A stretch of DNA of 9,398 bases from Chloroflexota bacterium (GCA_030610225.1 JAUWSD010000032.1:1-9398), one strand, 5' to 3'. Shown: positions 1 to 5,950, counted from the first letter of the stretch. Numbers and translations are program-made. Notes: generated by a model from the letters alone, not told the origin.

Positions 1-645
1 AATGGCAGCATTTTGATAAATTTTCACCTGGAAACACTGAACCAAGTATAATATTAAATTTAATTAACGATGATCCAGTTGATTGTGCAGCGTATCTAGT
101 TCAACATCTGGATGCTGCTAAATATTGGCCTGTTGAACAAACGATAGATGTTCTTTCACAAAGAATCGAAGAAATCGAAAATAGTTTAGCAAATATGAAT
201 AAAGAGATGAATTTAATGAAGCATGTCTCTAACATTGATTTCCAAAAAGATCAGAAACAGGTAAAGGAAAATTTAAATTTTATTGCTTTAAGTGAGATTG
301 ATGAAATTGCCGGAAAAAACCCACTCACTTCAAACTACCGGATGGATCTGTTTTACAGATTGATACATGGAAAGCTGTTTTACGAGAAAGCTGTCAATTT
401 ACTTTGAATCATAATTCAACATTATCAATACCTTATCCTGACAGGATTGGGAAAAAAGTTTCTCTCTTTTCTTTATACAAACCTGCAAAGGGGTTAGTTT
501 TATTACAGAAGAATATAATGGTGAGAAGATTTATATATATGTGAATTATGATTCATACAATTGTGTGGCTAATGCAGAATACATTTTAAAAGAAGTTCCA
601 AAATCATTTATTAAGAATCAACCAGAAATAATAATTAGTAATTAA
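1..645 (+). pseudogene. Frameshifted 3' part of an unrecognised gene
   Basis: The product is unrecognised and its 5' end lies outside the window. One protein-like reading continues through all three frames. Frame 3 is open from base 3 and its stop at 405-407 would truncate the protein. Frame 2 takes over near the A6 run at 314-319 and reads KKPTHFKLPDGSVLQIDTWK onward. Frame 1 takes over near the TT at 494-495 and runs to TAA at 643-645, ending ...KNQPEIIISN. Restoring one A and one T gives a continuous C-terminal stretch of about 214 residues. It has a helical, Glu-rich, possibly coiled-coil part (about residues 55-90) followed by a domain with a 'LPDG..i.tWK..L' motif and a 'iYvnyds.n.v.NAeyiL' C-terminus. 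From memory, similar tails occur on some hypothetical and defence-type proteins, but this is a weak resemblance. The stretch is visibly more AT-rich than the genes to its right, which may mean transfer. The alternative is sequencing error, although the second site is not a long homopolymer. Confidence 0.7.
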
Positions 646-687
646 TGTAAATATAAAATCCTCGATATTTTCGTAAGAATTTTCCCC

Positions 688-715
688 TTTACAGCGCCAA
701 TGTTTAAGATAAAAT
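688..715 (+). promoter_or_regulatory. Promoter of the small ferredoxin gene
   Basis: A TTTACA (-35, 688-693) and TAAAAT (-10, 710-715) pair is separated by 16 bases. Each hexamer is one base from the sigma-70 consensus. Transcription would begin around 721-723, within about five bases of the ATG at 726, so the mRNA would be leaderless or nearly so. No Shine-Dalgarno sequence lies before the ATG, which fits. Confidence 0.5.
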
Positions 716-725
716 CGGTGCTATT

Positions 726-935
726 ATGCAGTATAACGGTGTCAGAGTAGAATTATTCGTAGATGATGATAAATGCCAGGCATGTGATCTTTGCTTAGCA
801 AATGAAATGTGCCACTTCAACGCATTTAAGCGAGTCGAGAAAGGTGAGAAACCTTTCTGGGACGGCAGTTACTGCCGCGCCTGCCTGACCTGCGTGATGG
901 CCTGCCCTCATGGTGCAGTGATCAAGATAGGATGA
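726..935 (+). CDS. Small 4Fe-4S ferredoxin-like protein
   Basis: This 69-residue soluble iron-sulfur protein probably carries electrons in the cytoplasm; its partner is unknown. It has two cysteine motifs. The first is Cys17-x2-Cys20-x2-Cys23-x5-Cys29, and the second is Cys50-x2-Cys53-x2-Cys56-x3-Cys60-Pro. The second is the classical bacterial ferredoxin pattern. The first lacks the usual CxxxCP ending and spaces its fourth cysteine by five residues, so the first cluster may be liganded unusually. A charged 20-residue insert with two aromatic residues separates the motifs. There is no signal peptide or membrane segment. The gene stands alone: its own promoter lies just upstream, there is no ribosome binding site, and a strong hairpin follows the stop. 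It could be a stand-alone ferredoxin or a small subunit of an oxidoreductase encoded elsewhere. The fold class is confident, the partner unknown. Confidence 0.85.
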   Translation: MQYNGVRVELFVDDDKCQACDLCLANEMCHFNAFKRVEKGEKPFWDGSYCRACLTCVMACPHGAVIKIG

Positions 936-939
936 ATCA

Positions 940-965
940 AAAGCCCCATAACGGGGCTTTTTTTT
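940..965. terminator. Shared intrinsic terminator between ferredoxin gene and folE
   Basis: AAAGCCCC (940-947) pairs perfectly with GGGGCTTT (953-960) around a five-base loop. On the plus strand a run of eight T follows (958-965), a strong terminator for the ferredoxin gene. On the minus strand, where folE ends at 978, the same hairpin is followed by only four T, so it should work more weakly for folE. Confidence 0.85.
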
Positions 966-977
966 AATTATAGATGT

Positions 978-1625
978 TTATGGGGCTGGGATCTGGTTGA
1001 GGAATTCTCTTCTGAGGTCCTTGTCTACCTTGAAATCCCCGGTCATGGAGATCGTGCGCATTTTGCTGTCCTGCTTCTTCACTCCGCGCATCATTGAACA
1101 CATATGTGAACCCTCAACTACAACTGCGACACCTTTGGCGCCTATAGCTTCGCTCAGGAAATCCGCGATCTGGGATGTCATCTGTTCCTGGATCTGCAGC
1201 CGCCGGGCGAACATATCCACAATGCGTGGGATCTTGCTCAGGCCGATGACTTTGTCTTTGGGGATGTAAGCGACATGTGCTTTCCCATAGAAGGGCAGGA
1301 GGTGATGTTCGCAGAGACTGTAGAATTCAATATCATTGACGATCACCATCTCATCATAATCTGCTGAAAAAATTGCGCCGTTGATCAATTTCTCTGGGTT
1401 TGTGTGATAGCCTGAGGTGAGCTCATCCAGCATCCTGGCGACCCTGTTGGGGGTTTTCAGCAGCCCTTCACGCTCTGAGTCTTCTCCGATATATTCAAGT
1501 ATCTCTTTTACAGAGTTCTCTACATGGCCTTTGTTGACCTGAATCAGGGGAACCTTGTTATCTGTTTTTGTTTCAATAGTGTAAGTGTCCACTGCACTTG
1601 ATTTTCCAAAGCTTTTCTTATCCAT
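978..1625 (-). CDS. folE: GTP cyclohydrolase I
   Basis: This cytoplasmic enzyme converts GTP to 7,8-dihydroneopterin triphosphate and formate, the entry step to tetrahydrofolate and, in many bacteria, to queuosine (preQ0). The protein has 215 residues, near the usual bacterial length of about 220. The signature CEHHLLPFYGKAHVAYIP spans residues 105-122, supplying zinc ligands Cys105 and His108 and the neighbouring catalytic His107. The third zinc ligand Cys176 is in SHMCSMMRGV (173-182), the conserved C-terminal motif with the GTP-binding region around it. The first 35 residues are a variable, polar extension. The start is supported by a GGAG seven bases before the ATG on the minus strand. 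It lies 137 bases downstream of, and in the same direction as, the reductive-dehalogenase-like gene; whether they share a transcript is unclear because no terminator is obvious between them. The assignment is secure. Confidence 0.97.
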   Translation of the reverse strand: MDKKSFGKSSAVDTYTIETKTDNKVPLIQVNKGHVENSVKEILEYIGEDSEREGLLKTPNRVARMLDELTSGYHTNPEKLINGAIFSADYDEMVIVNDIEFYSLCEHHLLPFYGKAHVAYIPKDKVIGLSKIPRIVDMFARRLQIQEQMTSQIADFLSEAIGAKGVAVVVEGSHMCSMMRGVKKQDSKMRTISMTGDFKVDKDLRREFLNQIPAP

Positions 1626-1725
1626 TTGATTGCTCCGTTACTTGTTGTTGCCACTCTTAATTGATTAGTCTGGCTATTTGCTGTGAATCTTACTAAATTA
1701 GATAAATATACTCCGAAATATAGGA

Positions 1726-1734
1726 TGTGGATAA
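1726..1734 (-). promoter_or_regulatory. Perfect DnaA-box sequence upstream of folE
   Basis: The minus strand reads TTATCCACA, the exact high-affinity DnaA box of well-studied bacteria. It lies about 100 bases before the folE start, between folE and the rdh-like gene. I see no cluster of further boxes or AT-rich unwinding element, so it is not an origin. It could be a DnaA regulatory or titration site, or chance. Confidence 0.35.
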
Positions 1735-1762
1735 GGAGAAAATAGGGGTATTAACTAAAAAA

Positions 1763-3121
1763 TCAGCTGAAATTTGCCCAGTCGGGTGGATCTTTCGGGC
1801 CGGGATATTTTCCGTAGAAGAGGTTGTCCAGCCAGAGGGCGAGACGCCGGAACAGGCCTGATCTGGATATGCCCCAGCGGACGAGATTATGAGTTGCTGT
1901 GGATGGGTGGGAGTATGGGCAGACGCGTATGCAGATCCCGCAGTCGGTGCCGATCACATTCCAGTATTCATAGCAGCTATCTGGGTTGATCCTCCAGCGC
2001 AGGGTCTCGTCGTATTCTTCGAGAGGTTCAAGTGAGATCGATTTAGATGGGCAGTTATCTGCACATTTTTTGCACAGGTTGCAAAAGTCGATCATGCTGG
2101 TATTGGGTATATATTCGTCCGGGATGAGGGGCATGTCAGTGGTGACAACAGCAATTCGCACCCTTGGTCCGTGTGTGGGGGTCATCAGGAGGCCCACGCG
2201 TCCTATTTCACCCAAGCCTGCATCACGCGCAACAAGTGGGCAGATAACGCGGTAATCGCCGTCAATATGTGCGCGGGCAGGGTATCCAAGCACTCGGATC
2301 GATTCTGCCAGCTGCACCGCAATACGCCCGGCTTCCACATACTGCTTGGCGCTTTCCATCACGGTTGCAGATTGGGGAGCGTTTGCGATCATTTCATGAG
2401 ACATTTCGACAGTGAAGGCGACGGCATATTTATGTTCAACCTGAATTTCTGCACCGTATTTTCCTGAACCTCTGCCGATATGTGAATAGACATGATAGGG
2501 CTCAAGCCTGGTTATGCCCACATTCAGGGCGCCAAAATACTTTGTGATACCTTTGATATATTTTGTAGCATCTTCAAGTCCAAATGAAACATTGTGAGGG
2601 TGGGGCTGCCCCTCAACCATCTGCTTCATGGCTTGGGTCAGGGAAAAACTGGAGATCGGGGCTGGATTATGATAGGGATTGAAATAAAGTGATTGTGGTG
2701 AGAGCAGGCCCGGCTTACTGCGGGTATTGTCGTCTGATTCCTTATTTTTGGGCCGCATTGAATAATATTCTTTATATTCCCTGGTTCCGGGCTGCAGACG
2801 CCCCCGCGCGAACATAATGTCCCTTTCATCGACTCTGCTCTTTGGTTTCTGTCTGCCGACTTCAACATTGCCAACTGGAATAACGAAAAGGATCACGACA
2901 ATGACTGAGAGTGCACCAAGAGTGACCATCAGGGCGAACTTGTATCCGTTATCCATCAGGATCGAGAAAAGGAAGAATGATGCTGAGACGAATGCGGTGA
3001 TCCGTGCGAGACTTTGTGCTCTGGGTTCGTTCTCCTTGCCAGCTTCAGATGCAAAATAATAGAAAGATATGAATGAAATTCCTCCCAGCAGGAACAGTAC
3101 AATATTGAATGTGAGGGACAT
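1763..3121 (-). CDS. Membrane-anchored reductive dehalogenase homologue (RdhA-type)
   Basis: This is a predicted corrinoid and iron-sulfur oxidoreductase of the reductive dehalogenase superfamily. Known members remove halogens using cobamide and two [4Fe-4S] clusters; the substrate here is unknown. Of 452 residues, about 5-24, 40-57 and 62-84 are hydrophobic membrane segments. The catalytic domain follows, with GLGEIGR (302-308) and GPRVR (318-322) in the RdhA-typical corrinoid region. Cluster ligands are Cys347-x2-Cys350-x2-Cys353-x3-Cys357-Pro, then Cys383-x10-Cys394-x2-Cys397-x3-Cys401-Pro. There is no Tat (RR) signal and no rdhB gene next door. Positive charges in the first loop and after helix 3 (Arg90, Lys92, Lys94, Arg96) predict a cytoplasmic catalytic domain. 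The start is the ATG at 3121, because GGAG sits six bases before it. An upstream TTG at 3131-3133 would overlap that Shine-Dalgarno. Epoxyqueuosine reductase (QueG) is related, but the GLGEIGR/GPRVR block and the membrane anchor argue against it. Dehalogenase activity is not proven. Confidence 0.85.
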   Translation of the reverse strand: MSLTFNIVLFLLGGISFISFYYFASEAGKENEPRAQSLARITAFVSASFFLFSILMDNGYKFALMVTLGALSVIVVILFVIPVGNVEVGRQKPKSRVDERDIMFARGRLQPGTREYKEYYSMRPKNKESDDNTRSKPGLLSPQSLYFNPYHNPAPISSFSLTQAMKQMVEGQPHPHNVSFGLEDATKYIKGITKYFGALNVGITRLEPYHVYSHIGRGSGKYGAEIQVEHKYAVAFTVEMSHEMIANAPQSATVMESAKQYVEAGRIAVQLAESIRVLGYPARAHIDGDYRVICPLVARDAGLGEIGRVGLLMTPTHGPRVRIAVVTTDMPLIPDEYIPNTSMIDFCNLCKKCADNCPSKSISLEPLEEYDETLRWRINPDSCYEYWNVIGTDCGICIRVCPYSHPSTATHNLVRWGISRSGLFRRLALWLDNLFYGKYPGPKDPPDWANFS

Positions 3122-3165
3122 AAATTTCTCCAAAGTTTTAAGTAATTGATCAGGATAGCATTAAG

Positions 3166-3187
3166 AATTCAGAGAGCTATCTGAATT
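3166..3187. repeat. Perfect inverted repeat at the predicted rdh transcription start
   Basis: AATTCAGA (3166-3173) and TCTGAATT (3180-3187) are perfect inverted arms around six bases. The repeat begins directly downstream of the minus-strand -10 element, so it would cover the transcription start and initial transcribed bases. This placement is typical of a repressor operator; alternatively it would form a hairpin at the 5' end of the mRNA. No T-run follows in the minus direction, so it is unlikely to terminate the regulator transcript. Confidence 0.55.
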
Positions 3188-3196
3188 ATTTTAGCA
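3188..3196 (-). promoter_or_regulatory. Extended -10 promoter for the rdh-like gene
   Basis: The minus strand reads TGCTAAAAT, an extended -10 (TGn followed by TAAAAT, one base from consensus). No good -35 lies at 16-18 bases, which is common for extended -10 promoters. The element is about 40 bases after the regulator stop, and the predicted start point near 3181 leaves a leader of about 60 bases before the ATG at 3121. Confidence 0.45.
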
Positions 3197-3235
3197 TAAG
3201 GGAATAATGGAAGTGTTTTTAAGCGCGGTTCAACT

Positions 3236-3964
3236 TTAAATCGGTTTTTTTCGTGGTGGAAGCGTGAACCACACGAAAGCCTGATCTTCCGGTGAGAGCG
3301 TGTCAAGATCGATCTTATCCAGATATGAATCGTCTCCCCACATATCGGGAAGAATGCGGTAGGCCTGGTTGATATAGCGTTCGACCGTACCCTTCGCTAC
3401 AAAAAGCTCTTCAGCTGCAAAGGCAGCACGCATCCCATAGAAAACCCTCAGCCAGAAGGCTTTCATGATCTGGGGAGTAAGCTTCGGGTTTGGGTGCCAG
3501 ACAGGAAAGACATCAAATTCCCTACAGTCAATTTTTGTGACCGCATCTTCAAGCGAGGCGGAGATCATGAATTTTGAGGTGATCGATTTGATGAGCGCAG
3601 GGATGATCGCCATACGGACATCATCTTTGATCAGGAAGGCTTTTGCTCCGCTTTTGAAAGCGGCTGCAAGATGTTCCGGCTTCCCGTACTGGGAGAGGCA
3701 GACCAGGGTTGAAGATGGGTGGTCGTTCCTCAGCTGAGTCAGGAGGTCGGCAAAGGATGGGAGCTCATGCATGTACTCCACATCGATGATAAATGCATCC
3801 GGAGATCCTTTTTCGTGTTTCAATGCTGCCAGAAGCTCAGAGGGAGAGCCGGCTTCTATTACTACTGTAGTGCGGGGGTCACGCATAAACAGGGCCGTGT
3901 TCCACTTCAGGGCATAGAAATCATCATCCATCAGGGCAACTTTTATTGGTAAGTGATCGTTCAT
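3236..3964 (-). CDS. Orphan response regulator with degenerate LuxR-type output domain
   Basis: This is a probable cytoplasmic transcription regulator of 242 residues. Residues 6-130 form a receiver domain: acidic pocket Asp13/Asp14, likely phospho-acceptor Asp61 (AFIIDVEY), switch Ser91 and conserved Lys113 (LIKDD). Residues about 162-205 look like a LuxR/NarL helix-turn-helix: it opens LTP and continues ..EELFVAKGTVERYINQAYRIL. The usual 'EREVL.l...G.s..EIA' portion is replaced (IMKAFWLRVFYGMRAAFAAEE), so the output domain is divergent. A 25-residue tail rich in acidic residues and ending PPRKKPI follows. No histidine kinase lies in the window. The gene is 114 bases upstream of, and co-directional with, the rdh-like gene, and divergent from the ABC exporter; either could be a target. 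The start is supported by GGGAG seven bases before the ATG on the minus strand. The receiver call is firm, the DNA-binding call moderate. Confidence 0.8.
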   Translation of the reverse strand: MNDHLPIKVALMDDDFYALKWNTALFMRDPRTTVVIEAGSPSELLAALKHEKGSPDAFIIDVEYMHELPSFADLLTQLRNDHPSSTLVCLSQYGKPEHLAAAFKSGAKAFLIKDDVRMAIIPALIKSITSKFMISASLEDAVTKIDCREFDVFPVWHPNPKLTPQIMKAFWLRVFYGMRAAFAAEELFVAKGTVERYINQAYRILPDMWGDDSYLDKIDLDTLSPEDQAFVWFTLPPRKKPI

Positions 3965-4006
3965 CTCTGTTCTCCCGAAACATCATATTTAACTGGATAT
4001 TCAAGA

Positions 4007-4035
4007 ATTATAATATCGAATAAGATTAATGTTAT
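4007..4035 (-). promoter_or_regulatory. Promoter of the response regulator gene, overlapping a plus-strand -10
   Basis: On the minus strand, ATAACA (-35, 4035-4030, four of six matches) and TATAAT (-10, 4012-4007, perfect) are 17 bases apart. The predicted start is about 36 bases before the regulator ATG. Because ATTATAAT (4007-4014) is self-complementary, it also gives a perfect plus-strand TATAAT (4009-4014), which could serve the ABC exporter with a weak -35 (TTTAAC, 3988-3993). The two divergent promoters would then compete for the same DNA. Confidence 0.4.
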
Positions 4036-4051
4036 ATATGAGGGGTGAGCC

Positions 4052-4080
4052 AATCCATTTTTGTTGGATTAAAAGCTTTT
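4052..4080. repeat. Small inverted repeat and palindrome in the ABC exporter leader
   Basis: AATCCA (4052-4057) and TGGATT (4065-4070) form inverted arms around seven bases. The perfect ten-base palindrome AAAAGCTTTT (4071-4080) follows at once. Both lie in the probable 5' leader of the ABC exporter mRNA, 16-44 bases before its ATG. They could be an operator or leader structure; their significance is uncertain because the elements are short and AT-rich. Confidence 0.3.
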
Positions 4081-4095
4081 TGAAACGAGGAAAAC

Positions 4096-5010
4096 ATGGA
4101 AGAGACATTTGCAATAAAGACTGAAGGACTCGTCAAATTCTACGGAAAGACCCAGGCACTATTTGGTGTTGATCTTGAAGTGGAGCAGGGCGAGATCATG
4201 GGGTTCCTGGGGCCGAACGGCGCAGGGAAGACCACTACGATCAGATGTTTACTTGATCTGATCAGGCCGCAGGAGGGAAATGTATCTATGTTTGGACTAG
4301 ATCCATTTAAGGATCCTGTGGATGTGCGCAAAATGGTTGGATATTTGCCGGGAGAATTGAGTCTTGAAACAAATATGAAACCGAAAGCACAATTGAAATA
4401 TTATGCTGAGCTGCGCGGTAACTCTATTGATTGGAATTATGTGCGCGAGCTGGCAAAGAAGATCCACCTTGATCTGAATACTCCGATCAAAACCTTGTCA
4501 AAGGGTAATAAGCAGAAGATCGGGGTTGTGCAGGCCTTGATGCATAAGCCAAAGCTATTGATCATGGATGAGCCAACTAGCGGTTTGGACCCGTTGATCC
4601 AGCAGGAAGTTTATAAGCTGCTAAAGGAAGCACGTGAAAACGGCGCAACTGTCTTTTTCTCCTCCCATATCATTGGCGAGGTAGAGGCTCTGGCAGACAG
4701 GGTGGCGATCATCCGTGGTGGAAGGATCATAGAAGAAGCGAACCCGAGCCAGCTGAAATTGATGACGATGCGCCAGATGCGGATCAGATTCAAGGAAAGT
4801 GTAGATCTTCAGGCTCTTGATAATATTGAGGGCGTGGAACTGCTTCATAAAATGAACGGGGTCGAGGCTACTCTTCAGATCAAAGGTGATCTTGATAAAT
4901 TGATCAAGAAGTTAGCCGAGTTTCCGGTTAGTGATATTGAAATTATGCGCCCCTCACTTGAAGAGATATTCCTCAAATATTATAAAGAGGATCAAGAGGA
5001 GGCAATCTAG
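4096..5010 (+). CDS. ABC-2 type exporter, ATP-binding protein
   Basis: This cytoplasmic ATPase of 304 residues powers an ABC-2 type exporter with the permease encoded immediately downstream. It has Walker A GPNGAGKTT (39-47), an ABC signature in the variant form LSKGNKQ (135-140 region), Walker B LLIMDEP (154-160) with catalytic Glu159, D-loop SGLD (162-165) and switch His191. The position normally held by the Q-loop reads GYLPGE (82-87), a variant common in this subfamily. Residues about 225-304 form a C-terminal extension typical of drug, bacteriocin or lipid exporters of the CcmA/BcrA-like class. The exported substrate cannot be read from the sequence. The start is the ATG at 4096, with a GAGG five bases upstream. 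The gene is divergent from the response regulator, an arrangement often seen for regulated exporters, but a regulatory link is only inferred. Confidence 0.93.
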   Translation: MEETFAIKTEGLVKFYGKTQALFGVDLEVEQGEIMGFLGPNGAGKTTTIRCLLDLIRPQEGNVSMFGLDPFKDPVDVRKMVGYLPGELSLETNMKPKAQLKYYAELRGNSIDWNYVRELAKKIHLDLNTPIKTLSKGNKQKIGVVQALMHKPKLLIMDEPTSGLDPLIQQEVYKLLKEARENGATVFFSSHIIGEVEALADRVAIIRGGRIIEEANPSQLKLMTMRQMRIRFKESVDLQALDNIEGVELLHKMNGVEATLQIKGDLDKLIKKLAEFPVSDIEIMRPSLEEIFLKYYKEDQEEAI

Positions 5011-5012
5011 AG

Positions 5013-5855
5013 ATGTTCACTGAATTTAAACACACACTTAGAAAGATGAAGGGGTCACTCCTGGGCTGGTCGATTGGTTTGGGATTATATGGTTTGCTGA
5101 TGGCATGGTTTTACCCTTATATGTTTGATAGCGGTATGGATTTTGCGGAAATTTATGGAAGTTTTCCACCAGAAATGATGGCTTTTTTCCCGAGCATTGA
5201 GAATATCGCATCTCCGGTCGGGTATCTGGATACATATTTCCTGTCGTATATCCCGATGATCATAGGAATTTTTGCAGCAGGTGCTTGTGCGAATATGATC
5301 TCGAAGGATGAAGAAGCAGGAATTCTGGACCTGCTTTTATCTTATCCGGTAAGCAGGACAAAGATGTTCTGGGGACGCTTTATGGGCTTTATTGCTGGGC
5401 TCGTGATCGTTTTGCTGGTGTCATATTTGAGCTGGGTCATCGCTCCCCCCTTTTCTGATCTGGGCTTCACGCTGATGGAATTTTTCAATATGTTTGTGCC
5501 ATTGTTCGCTCTATTAGTGTTGGTTGGTGGGTTCGCGTTATTGCTGAGCATGTTGCTGCCTTCAAAACGGATGGCAAGCAGTTTGACCTCAGCCTTATTG
5601 ATAGCAAACTTCCTGCTTGTGGGGCTTTCCAACATCAATGAGAACCTTCAACCTCTATATGATGTCACTCCCTTTGCGTTCTTCCAGGGAGCAGGTGCTA
5701 TTGATGGAATAAACTGGAATTGGTTTGCCGGATTGCTGGGTGTTGGATTGGGATTTACACTATTATCCTGGTTTTTATTCCAGCGAAGGGACATCAGGGT
5801 GTCTGGTGAAGGCAGCTTCAGATTACCAGATTGGTTGAGATTAAAAAGAAAATAG
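5013..5855 (+). CDS. ABC-2 type exporter, permease
   Basis: This integral inner-membrane protein of 280 residues forms the transport channel for the preceding ATPase. Hydrophobic segments lie at about residues 16-33, 76-95, 122-144, 157-182, 189-207 and 236-256, the six-helix plan of ABC-2 permeases. The cytoplasmic motif EEAGILDLLLSYPVSR (100-115) between helices 2 and 3 is characteristic of this family and contacts the ATPase. The C-terminus is positively charged (RLKRK) and presumably cytoplasmic. The ATG follows the ATPase stop by two bases. Its Shine-Dalgarno AGGAGG (4997-5002) lies inside the ATPase gene, ten bases before the start, so the two are co-transcribed and probably co-translated. 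A strong terminator ends the operon. A half-size permease of this kind usually works as a homodimer. The substrate is unknown. Confidence 0.9.
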   Translation: MFTEFKHTLRKMKGSLLGWSIGLGLYGLLMAWFYPYMFDSGMDFAEIYGSFPPEMMAFFPSIENIASPVGYLDTYFLSYIPMIIGIFAAGACANMISKDEEAGILDLLLSYPVSRTKMFWGRFMGFIAGLVIVLLVSYLSWVIAPPFSDLGFTLMEFFNMFVPLFALLVLVGGFALLLSMLLPSKRMASSLTSALLIANFLLVGLSNINENLQPLYDVTPFAFFQGAGAIDGINWNWFAGLLGVGLGFTLLSWFLFQRRDIRVSGEGSFRLPDWLRLKRK

Positions 5856-5867
5856 TATTTGATAAAG

Positions 5868-5901
5868 AAATAGCTCCTGAGCGATCAGAAGCTATTTTTT
5901 T
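5868..5901 (+). terminator. Intrinsic terminator of the ABC exporter operon
   Basis: AAATAGCT (5868-5875) pairs with AGCTATTT (5890-5897). After a single C/A mismatch, CTGA (5877-5880) pairs with TCAG (5885-5888) around a GCGA loop, a stable GNRA tetraloop. A run of seven T (5895-5901) overlaps and follows the 3' arm. Confidence 0.85.
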
Positions 5902-5903
5902 GC

Positions 5904-5931
5904 TTGACATGCCAGTTATAATATTTATAAG
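5904..5931 (+). promoter_or_regulatory. Promoter of the aldo/keto reductase gene
   Basis: A perfect TTGACA (-35, 5904-5909) is followed 16 bases later by TATAAG (-10, 5926-5931, one base from consensus). It sits directly after the exporter terminator. Transcription would start near 5938, giving a leader of about a dozen bases that still includes the GGGAG ribosome binding site. Confidence 0.6.
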
Positions 5932-5950
5932 AAATTACCGGGAGCTGAAA

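Noticed and set aside
195..407. Independent 70-codon small gene
   Set aside because: The frame is open to the left edge of the window without a stop, and the protein-like reading leaves this frame at about 319, so this is an internal piece of the larger broken gene.
1726..1734. Replication origin
   Set aside because: There is only one DnaA box, no box cluster, no AT-rich unwinding element, and no dnaA or dnaN nearby.
1763..3121. Epoxyqueuosine reductase (QueG)
   Set aside because: The paired ferredoxin motifs fit both families, but the GLGEIGR...TPTHGPRVR block, the CX10CxxCxxxCP second motif and the three-helix anchor are RdhA-like and not QueG-like.
3166..3187. Terminator of the response regulator gene
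   Set aside because: The hairpin is AT-rich and is not followed by a T-run in the minus direction; it lies directly behind a -10 element instead.
5831..5950. TTG start 40 codons upstream for the aldo/keto reductase
   Set aside because: The extra residues cross the previous operon's terminator and this gene's promoter. The ATG at 5951 has a good ribosome binding site and matches the family N-terminus.
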